A stretch of DNA of 64,000 nucleotides from Oscillospiraceae bacterium (lineage in GTDB: Bacteria; Bacillota; Clostridia; Oscillospirales; Ruminococcaceae). The stretch lies in contig SVOZ01000004.1 in NCBI GenBank assembly GCA_015066115.1, positions 1 to 64,000 on the forward strand, given 5' to 3'. Shown here piece by piece: positions 57,304-64,000 of this stretch. Each line of letters opens with the position of its first letter. Position 1 is the first letter of the stretch. The position numbers were made by a program, and so were the translations under genes. The notes beneath the pieces are model-generated. The model did not search any database, had not been told where the DNA came from, and saw only the letters and a list, made by a program, of their open reading frames with translations.

Positions 57304-57675
57304 TTATTTTTCAACAACTGTTGTTTTTGCCCATATATCACCTAATCGTTGATTTTTTGTGATTATAAGCAGCAATTCTATAGGAAGAAGAATGCAGGGG
57401 ATAGTTCTTTTTAATGCAGTAATAAATCCCATTTTAGAGTTACTGTCGGTGGCTATTTTTAATTTCATTATTCTTTTTCCTATGCTTGCGTTGCCTAACA
57501 AAATATCTTTACATACAAATAATACAAGGCAGGAAAAAAGAAAGGCAATTACTGATAAAACAGAGATGTTCATTTCTCCAAGCGTCACAATAAGAACAAC
57601 AAACGACGAGATAAAGCAGATTATATAGTGGTCTATCGCAGCAGCCACTAATCTTTTAATAATAACGCTCATCAC
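57304..57675 (-). CDS. RDD family membrane protein (short)
   Basis: MMSVIIKRLVAAAIDHYIICFISSFVVLIV...LLGNASIGKRIMKLKI. Confidence 0.75.
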   Translation of the reverse strand: MMSVIIKRLVAAAIDHYIICFISSFVVLIVTLGEMNISVLSVIAFLFSCLVLFVCKDILLGNASIGKRIMKLKIATDSNSKMGFITALKRTIPCILLPIELLLIITKNQRLGDIWAKTTVVEK

Positions 57676-57717
57676 ACACTACCTTATACGTTATAGATAT
57701 GAAGAAGAAACTTTTTA

Positions 57718-57993
57718 TTACCAGCGAACTATTAAAAAAGCGGTATAGCATAAGAGCCAACCTATTGCTAATAGAATCAAGCAAAACTTCAAACAAAGAT
57801 ACAAAAGGGAGGACTTGTGTTTTAAGATTGGTGAAGTTTTCCATCCATATACCCAATATGGGCCAAACACAAGTAATAGAGTTAATCCTGCTTGCCAAGA
57901 ATTCGAAAGAGAAAAGTTTAGTAAAGATGAAAGTAAAAGTGCTAATATAAATACCACAGTAGAAAACAAAAAGTACGGAAAAATCTTTTTCAC
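57718..57993 (-). CDS. Small membrane protein
   Basis: MKKIFPYFLFSTVVFILALLLSSLLNFSLSNSW..., three TM segments. Confidence 0.55.
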   Translation of the reverse strand: MKKIFPYFLFSTVVFILALLLSSLLNFSLSNSWQAGLTLLLVFGPYWVYGWKTSPILKHKSSLLYLCLKFCLILLAIGWLLCYTAFLIVRW

Positions 57994-58082
57994 ATATACA
58001 CCCCTTTACCGAATTACTTTAACACTATCTTACAAATATATTGTATCAAATACGCAGGAAAGATGTCAACAAAGAGAGCCTA

Positions 58083-58117
58083 TAAAAAAGCCGCCCGTGT
58101 AAACGGGCGGTTTGTTT
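58083..58117. terminator. Rho-independent terminator
   Basis: aaaaaagccgcccgtgtaaacgggcggtttgtttttt. Confidence 0.75.
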
Positions 58118-58118
58118 T

Positions 58119-60101
58119 TTAGCCAATTGCGGTTCCTTCGGGGACGCTGTCGTCTACAAAAATGATTTTGCAGCCGCAGGAGTCGTGGGTTGCGGCGAGA
58201 AGCATTCCGTTGCTTACTACGCCTGCAAATTTAGCGGGCTTTAGGTTTGCTACTACAATGATCTTCTTGCCGATAAGCTGCTCGGGGCTGTACTCCTTTT
58301 TGATGCTTGACATAATAACTCTTTCTGAAAGGCCGTCAAAAAGGGTGAGCTTTAAGCAGCTGTGAGATTTTTCAACTGTTTCGCAGTTTACAACCTTGCA
58401 AACTCTGAAATCCATCTTTGCAAAATCGTCAATGGTGATCTGCTCTTTTATAGGAGCAACATCGCCCTTTGCCTCGCACTCGCACTCTGCGCTTCTTGCC
58501 GCTTTCTCCTCATCGGTTTCGGGAGCGGAGAAATCTAAAAGGGGCAGATATCTTGCGCTGTCGATAGCGAAAAGGAAGAGGTAAAGCCTCGGGCCTTTTT
58601 CCTTGCCGATAAGAAGCTTGTAAACATTCTTAAAGAATGTGCCCTGCGCGGTCTTTCTCTCTTTGTCGTTTTCAAAGTTGAAAACCTTTGAGGGAATTGC
58701 GTAAAGCTCGGTGTTTAATTCGTCAAGGCTGTAGCCGCCCTTTGAGAGATAATCAAATAAAAGGGCAATTTCCTTTTTCTCCTCCTCGGAAAGAGCCTCA
58801 AAAACCTCAAAATTGCGGTGAGGCAAAAGGTGATTTAAGCTCTCGGGGGAGCACTGCTCTGCCCAGTACTTTGCAAGGGCAAGTCGCTCGGAGAAGTCTG
58901 CCTCTTTGTAAGGTGTTCCGATCTTTTCAAAAACGGTTTCGAGCATTTTGGGGTTGAAATCAACAACAGAGCCAAGGCTTACAAGCTGTGCCATAGGAAC
59001 GGTTATTACCTCATGTCCCTCTACAAGAGCGTTTGCAATAATTTCCTGCGCTCTCTCGTCGGCACTGCCGTCCTTAACGGCGTTGTACATTTTGTCAAAC
59101 TCAAAATACTGCCTTAAAATCTCATCGTCAAAGCAGAAGTCAAAGGCGTGAAGCGGCTCGGTTTTTGAATAGAGCCACAAAATTACTTCGGGCTGATAGA
59201 GCTGAAGAAGGGTCTTGGGAGTAAGGTTTAAGCCGCTTGAGCCCGACATCTTACCTGTTGTGCCCTTGATTCCGATAAATTCATAGCCCTGGAAATAGGG
59301 AGCGGGATAGTTAAATATTTTCTCGGAAATTACGCGGCTTGTCTGATAGCTTCCGGTAGGACTTGCGTGGTCCTTTCCGCCCGGCTCAAAGTCAACCTTT
59401 TCAAATTTCCAGCGCATAGGCCAGTCAATTTTCCAGGCAAGCTTGCAGTTATATTCATTTTCAAAGTCAAAATCAGCCTCATGGCCGCAGGCACAGGTGT
59501 AATGAGCCTTTGTGCAGTCATCAGAGAGGGAAACAATCTTTGTTGTGTCCTTGCCGCACTTTTCGCAGTAGATGCCAACGGGATAGTAAGCGGCTTTTTC
59601 CTCGGCGGTTGAATCCTGAGTTCTGAAGGAATCGAGAATGTCGAAGATCTCGGCGCGGTTTTTAAGGGCGTGTATTATCTCATCCTTGTAAGCACCAGAG
59701 CGGTACATCTCTGCCTGTCTTCTGAAATCCACCTCGATGCCAAAGCTCTTTAAGGAAGCCTCAAATTCCTTTTCAAAGTGCTCTGCATAAGAAGCGCAGC
59801 AGCCATAAGGATCGGGAATGTCGGCATAGGGCTTTCCAATGTACTTTTCAAAGTCGGGTGCGATTTTCTGAACATTTACAGGCACCTTGCGAAGCCTGTC
59901 AAATTCGTCCCAGGAAAATAAAAGCCTTGCCTTTTTGCCCGAGCGCCTTAAAGCGAGGCAGACAAAATAGCTTGTAACGATATCTCTGAAGTTTCCGATG
60001 TGAATAGAGCCCGAGGGGCTAATTCCTGCCGCGCAGACATATTCATCCTTGTCGGGCGAGCGGCGGATAATTTCATTTGCAATCTTTTGAGACCAATGCA
60101 T
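58119..60101 (-). CDS. lysS: Lysyl-tRNA synthetase, class I, with C-terminal EMAP/Trbp111-type tRNA-binding domain
   Basis: SPSGSIHIGNFRD, TTGKMSGSSGLNLTP; C-term ITIDDFAKMDFRVCKVVNCETVEKSHSCLKLTLFDG...GMLLAA. Confidence 0.92.
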   Translation of the reverse strand: MHWSQKIANEIIRRSPDKDEYVCAAGISPSGSIHIGNFRDIVTSYFVCLALRRSGKKARLLFSWDEFDRLRKVPVNVQKIAPDFEKYIGKPYADIPDPYGCCASYAEHFEKEFEASLKSFGIEVDFRRQAEMYRSGAYKDEIIHALKNRAEIFDILDSFRTQDSTAEEKAAYYPVGIYCEKCGKDTTKIVSLSDDCTKAHYTCACGHEADFDFENEYNCKLAWKIDWPMRWKFEKVDFEPGGKDHASPTGSYQTSRVISEKIFNYPAPYFQGYEFIGIKGTTGKMSGSSGLNLTPKTLLQLYQPEVILWLYSKTEPLHAFDFCFDDEILRQYFEFDKMYNAVKDGSADERAQEIIANALVEGHEVITVPMAQLVSLGSVVDFNPKMLETVFEKIGTPYKEADFSERLALAKYWAEQCSPESLNHLLPHRNFEVFEALSEEEKKEIALLFDYLSKGGYSLDELNTELYAIPSKVFNFENDKERKTAQGTFFKNVYKLLIGKEKGPRLYLFLFAIDSARYLPLLDFSAPETDEEKAARSAECECEAKGDVAPIKEQITIDDFAKMDFRVCKVVNCETVEKSHSCLKLTLFDGLSERVIMSSIKKEYSPEQLIGKKIIVVANLKPAKFAGVVSNGMLLAATHDSCGCKIIFVDDSVPEGTAIG

Positions 60102-60118
60102 TAGTAAAATCTCCTTTA

Positions 60119-61939
60119 TTAGTTTTTCTTGGCGTTGTCTTTCATTCTCTGAACGTTGCTTAAGGTGCGTTTTCTAAGTCTAAGTGACTTGGGCGTAACC
60201 TCCAAAAGCTCGTCCTCGGATAAAAATTCTATGCACTGTTCAAGGCTCATCTTTCTTGGGGGAATAAGCCTTAAAGCATCGTCGGAGCCTGAGGCGCGTG
60301 TGTTTGTAATGTGTTTTTTCTTGCAAACATTAACCGCCATATCATCGCCCTTGGGGTTTTGGCCGATTATCATACCTTCGTAAACCTCAACGCCGGCGCC
60401 GATAAAGAGCTGTCCGCGCTCCTGCGCATTGAAAAGTCCGTAGGTAACGGCGGTGCCGCCCTCGAATGCGATGAGCGAGCCGTAGCTGTGCCTTGCTATG
60501 TCGCCGCGGTACTCCTCGTAGCCTTTAAATTGGGTGTTCATAATTCCCTCGCCCTTGGTGTCGGTTAAAAACTCGTTTCTGTAACCAAACAGGCCTCTAA
60601 CGGGAATATCAAACTCGATTCGGGTTCTCGAGCCCTGCGGATGCATATTTAAAAGGGTGCCTTTTCTTGAAGAAAGCTTTTCAATGATGGTGCCCACAAA
60701 CTCGTCGGGAGTGTCGATAAGCACCGATTCAATGGGCTCGCATTTAACGCCGTCAATTTCTTTAAACAAAACCTGCGGCGGTGTAACCGAGAATTCATAG
60801 CCCTCGCGGCGCATATTTTCAATGAGAATGGAAAGGTGCATCTCGCCTCGGCCCATAACCTTGAAAACATCTGTGGATTCTGTTCTCTCAACGCGCAGCG
60901 AAACATCTTTAAGTATCTCTTTAAACAGCCTGTCGCCAATCTGACGGCTTGTAACAAATTTACCCTCTCTGCCTGCTAAGGGACTATCGTTTACGCAGAA
61001 AAGCATCTCAACGGTAGGTTCGCTTATCTTAACAAAGGGAAGGGGCGAAACATCTTCAGGGGAGCAAACTGTGTCGCCGATCGAGATCTTTTCGATGCCC
61101 GAGAAACAGATTATCTCACCCATTTGAGCCTCTTTAACGGCCGTTCTGGCAAGACCCTCGATAACATAAAGGGTGTTGATTTTGGCTTTGTAGCTTTCCT
61201 CGGGCTTTAGCGCGTTTGCAACATAAACCTCCTGTCCCTCGCGGATCTTTCCGCGCTCAATTCTGCCAATGCCTATTCTGCCGACATAGTCGTTATAGTC
61301 AATGGCCGAAACAAGAGTCTGCAAGGGAGCGTCAATTTCGCCCTCGGGGCAGTCTATATGAGAAATGATGGTTTTAAATAAAGGAATAAGGTCGCTTCCT
61401 GCGTCGTCGGGTGAAAGGGAAGCGGTTCCCGCTCTGCCCGAGCAGAAGATAACCGGGCTTTCAAGCTGCTCCTCGCTTGCATCGAGGTCTAAAAGAAGCT
61501 CCAAAACCTCGTCAACGACCTCGTGCGGCCTTGCGTCAGGCTTGTCCACCTTGTTTACAACAACGATAACCTTGTGGTCAAGCTCAAGCGCCTTTTGAAG
61601 AACAAATCTCGTCTGCGGCATTGGGCCCTCAAAGGCGTCAACTAAAAGAAGAACGCCGTCAACCATTTTGAGTATTCTCTCAACCTCGCCCGAAAAATCG
61701 GCGTGGCCCGGAGTGTCAATAATATTGATCTTGGTTCCCTCGAACATAACCGAGGTGTTTTTTGCAAGGATGGTGATTCCTCTCTCACGCTCAAGGGCGT
61801 TAGAGTCCATAACCCTGTCCTCAACCTGCTGGTTTTCGCGGAAAACGCCGCCTTGTTTGAGCATTTCGTCAACAAGGGTGGTCTTGCCGTGGTCAACGTG
61901 GGCAATTATTGCTACATTTCTAAGTTTTTCCTGCTTCAA
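60119..61939 (-). CDS. typA: GTP-binding protein TypA/BipA
   Basis: RNVAIIAHVDHGKTTLVDEMLKQGGVFRENQ; DTPGHADFSGEVERIL. Confidence 0.97.
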   Translation of the reverse strand: MKQEKLRNVAIIAHVDHGKTTLVDEMLKQGGVFRENQQVEDRVMDSNALERERGITILAKNTSVMFEGTKINIIDTPGHADFSGEVERILKMVDGVLLLVDAFEGPMPQTRFVLQKALELDHKVIVVVNKVDKPDARPHEVVDEVLELLLDLDASEEQLESPVIFCSGRAGTASLSPDDAGSDLIPLFKTIISHIDCPEGEIDAPLQTLVSAIDYNDYVGRIGIGRIERGKIREGQEVYVANALKPEESYKAKINTLYVIEGLARTAVKEAQMGEIICFSGIEKISIGDTVCSPEDVSPLPFVKISEPTVEMLFCVNDSPLAGREGKFVTSRQIGDRLFKEILKDVSLRVERTESTDVFKVMGRGEMHLSILIENMRREGYEFSVTPPQVLFKEIDGVKCEPIESVLIDTPDEFVGTIIEKLSSRKGTLLNMHPQGSRTRIEFDIPVRGLFGYRNEFLTDTKGEGIMNTQFKGYEEYRGDIARHSYGSLIAFEGGTAVTYGLFNAQERGQLFIGAGVEVYEGMIIGQNPKGDDMAVNVCKKKHITNTRASGSDDALRLIPPRKMSLEQCIEFLSEDELLEVTPKSLRLRKRTLSNVQRMKDNAKKN

Positions 61940-62035
61940 AGATTACATCTCCTAAAATAGTGCAAAATAAAACACATTTAATTATATCATAGGTTACAAT
62001 AATAATGCAACTTTTTTGTGCATTTTTGCAAAAAA

Positions 62036-64000
62036 TTATCCCTTGGCAATAAGCCAGTTTTTGCCGATGTTTACATCGGTTACAAGCGATACCTTAAGAG
62101 CGGCGGCGCCCATCATTTCCTCGGAAATGATAGTGCGAGCGCGCTCGGCATCCTTCTCGTCGCATTCGACTATAAGCTCGTCGTGCACCTGCAGAATAAG
62201 CTTTGCATCGGCAAGATCGCGCTTTAGCCGCGAATAAACTCGGTTCATGGCGATTTTAATAATGTCGGCGGCCGTTCCTTGAATGGGGGTGTTCATTGCA
62301 ACCCTCTCGCCAAGCGCGTGAAGCACCTTGTTTTTGCTGTTAAGCTCGGAAATATAGCGGCGCCTGCCGTAAAGGGTCTTTACATAGCCATGCTTTTCGC
62401 CAAAGGCGACTGTGTCCTTCATATACTGCGCAACGCCCGAAAAGTTTTCAAGATAGCTGTCGATAAGTCTTTTTGCCTCTGCAACCGAGGTTTTAATATC
62501 CTGCGAGAGCGAATAGGCGCCTATTCCGTAAACTATTCCGAAGTTTACAGCCTTTGCGCTTCGGCGCATTTCGGGTGTTATCATATTTTGAGGAAGCGAG
62601 TAGACCCTTGCGGCCGTGGCGGTGTGAATGTCTGCGCCGGCCTTAAAGGCTCCTATCATTGCGCTGTCATTTGCCACGTGTGCAAGAACCCTCAGCTCGA
62701 TCTGCGAATAGTCGGCATCCACCAAAACCTTGCCCTCGCCTGCCTTGAAAAATTCTCTTAATCTGCTTCCAAGCTCGGTGCGAACAGGGATGTTCTGCAA
62801 ATTAGGCTCGATAGAGGAAAGCCTGCCTGTTCTGGTTTCGGTTTGCAGGAATGTGGTGTGTATCTTGCCGTCGTCAGAAACCTGGCGCATAAGCCCCTCG
62901 GTGTAGGTGGATTTAAGCTTGGCAAGCTTGCGGTATTCTAAAATCTCATTTATTATCGGGTGATATGAGCGCAGATCCTCCAAGACCTCGGCATTTGTTG
63001 AGTAGCCCGTTTTGGTTTTTTTCTTTGCAGGAAGGCAAAGGCGCTCGAAAAGAATTTCGCCGAGCTGTTTGGGAGAATTTATGTTAAACTCCTCGCCTGC
63101 AAGAGCGTAAATTTTGTTTCTCTTATGCTCGATTTGCGCGGCAAGCTCGCGGTCAAAGGCTAAAAGGCCCTCGTTGTCAAGCTCAAAGCCTTCAAATTCC
63201 ATGCTCGATAGTGTTTCGGAAAGGGGAATTTCAATCTCCTTTAAAAGCGAGAGCATATCCTCGTTTTCAAGCCTGTTTTCAAGGGTGAGGCAGAGATGGC
63301 GCATCGAAACAATGTCCTCAAATGCATCAAGGTCGTCACCGAACTCACCTTCAAAATCAAGGGTGTCTTCGCCATTGCCATATCTGGTCTTGAGAGAGGA
63401 AAACTCATAGTCCGAGTCAGTGGCGGAAATAAGATATGCCGCAAGCTTTAGGTCAAACTCCACTTTTGGCAGGGGCAGATCTGCCTTAAAGGCGTGCAAA
63501 AACTGCGCCTTGCAGTCATAGGTGTAAAGGGGAGTGTCAAGCGAAAAAACGCCTGCAATATCATCGGTTATAAAAATTTTGTCGCCTGCACAGCCGTAAA
63601 TAAGGCCGCCTCTTAAAAAGTAATAAAGCGGGCCGTTGGCAGCTTCCTTTATCTCTGAAGCAGAGGGGAAGCGCACAAGGGTGTAAGCCTTTTTCTCAAT
63701 AATAAGCTCTTTCTTTTTCTCTTCCTCTTTAATCGGATCAATATTTTGTAAGGCAGAAAGGCCGTAATGGCTAAGCAGCTTTACAAGACCGAGCTTTGTT
63801 AAAAGAGCAGAGGCAGAGTCTTTGTCTATTTCTTTTATAAGGTAGTCATTTGGGTCGCAGGAAATGGGAGCGGAGCGATTAATAGTTGCAAGCTCTTTTG
63901 AAAGATAGGCACTCTCGCGGCCGTTTTTGAGTTTCTCTTTTGCGGCAGGCTTGATTAAGGCGTTGTCGAGATTTTCATAAACTCCGTCAAGGGTTTTAAA
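62036..64000 (-). CDS. polA: DNA polymerase I (5' part truncated by the window end)
   Basis: VDADYSQIELRVLAHVANDS; RRSAKAVNFGIVYGIGAYSLSQD; LQVHDELIVE. The frame stays open to base 64000 although the ORF track begins at an internal Met. Confidence 0.96.
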   Translation of the reverse strand, partial: FKTLDGVYENLDNALIKPAAKEKLKNGRESAYLSKELATINRSAPISCDPNDYLIKEIDKDSASALLTKLGLVKLLSHYGLSALQNIDPIKEEEKKKELIIEKKAYTLVRFPSASEIKEAANGPLYYFLRGGLIYGCAGDKIFITDDIAGVFSLDTPLYTYDCKAQFLHAFKADLPLPKVEFDLKLAAYLISATDSDYEFSSLKTRYGNGEDTLDFEGEFGDDLDAFEDIVSMRHLCLTLENRLENEDMLSLLKEIEIPLSETLSSMEFEGFELDNEGLLAFDRELAAQIEHKRNKIYALAGEEFNINSPKQLGEILFERLCLPAKKKTKTGYSTNAEVLEDLRSYHPIINEILEYRKLAKLKSTYTEGLMRQVSDDGKIHTTFLQTETRTGRLSSIEPNLQNIPVRTELGSRLREFFKAGEGKVLVDADYSQIELRVLAHVANDSAMIGAFKAGADIHTATAARVYSLPQNMITPEMRRSAKAVNFGIVYGIGAYSLSQDIKTSVAEAKRLIDSYLENFSGVAQYMKDTVAFGEKHGYVKTLYGRRRYISELNSKNKVLHALGERVAMNTPIQGTAADIIKIAMNRVYSRLKRDLADAKLILQVHDELIVECDEKDAERARTIISEEMMGAAALKVSLVTDVNIGKNWLIAKG

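Noticed and set aside
62036-63676. polA as a complete 546-aa protein
   Set aside because: The frame continues open upstream to base 64000 with polA-like sequence; the listed Met is internal.

Overview
This 64 kb window looks like a chromosomal segment of a low-to-mid GC, spore-forming-lineage Clostridia (probably Ruminococcaceae/Oscillospiraceae-like; lineage is inferred from gene content). Core genes: tdk-deoC-deoD, two tandem DHH phosphoesterases with surE, uvrA, M50 protease-scpA-scpB-gerW/ytfJ-dacF-like-rluB-like, glyQS, a Gld-type ABC system, an electron-bifurcating-type [FeFe]-hydrogenase operon with a second sensory-type hydrogenase, uxuA/uxuB-like genes, a class I lysyl-tRNA synthetase, typA and polA (cut by the window end). 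RNA genes: tRNA-Pro(TGG), initiator tRNA-Met(CAT), and decayed tRNA fragments beside each.

Most notable signals:
(1) A minus-strand locus (11988-23886) that combines an ABC importer with an SNase-like lipoprotein, an OB-repeat lipoprotein, an OB-repeat LPXTG-like surface protein and an intracellular HAD-nucleotidase/guanylate-kinase fusion. It is divergent from a UshA-like 5'-nucleotidase lipoprotein. I interpret it as a candidate extracellular nucleic-acid scavenging system, like a dispersed YhcR.
(2) A DUF559 endonuclease-like gene flanked by about 46-bp palindrome-bearing inverted repeats, with solo relatives of the repeat elsewhere in the window (REP/RAYT-like logic).
(3) Two inverted, homologous, multi-hairpin elements with TATAATG-containing terminal inverted repeats. 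One lies upstream of the 5'-nucleotidase and one upstream of the hydrogenase operon.
(4) Two copies of a divergent module pairing a small Cys-rich protein with an XRE regulator.
(5) A 'tRNA graveyard' around tRNA-fMet with a repeated hairpin element.

All family calls are by eye from protein motifs. No database searches were run.
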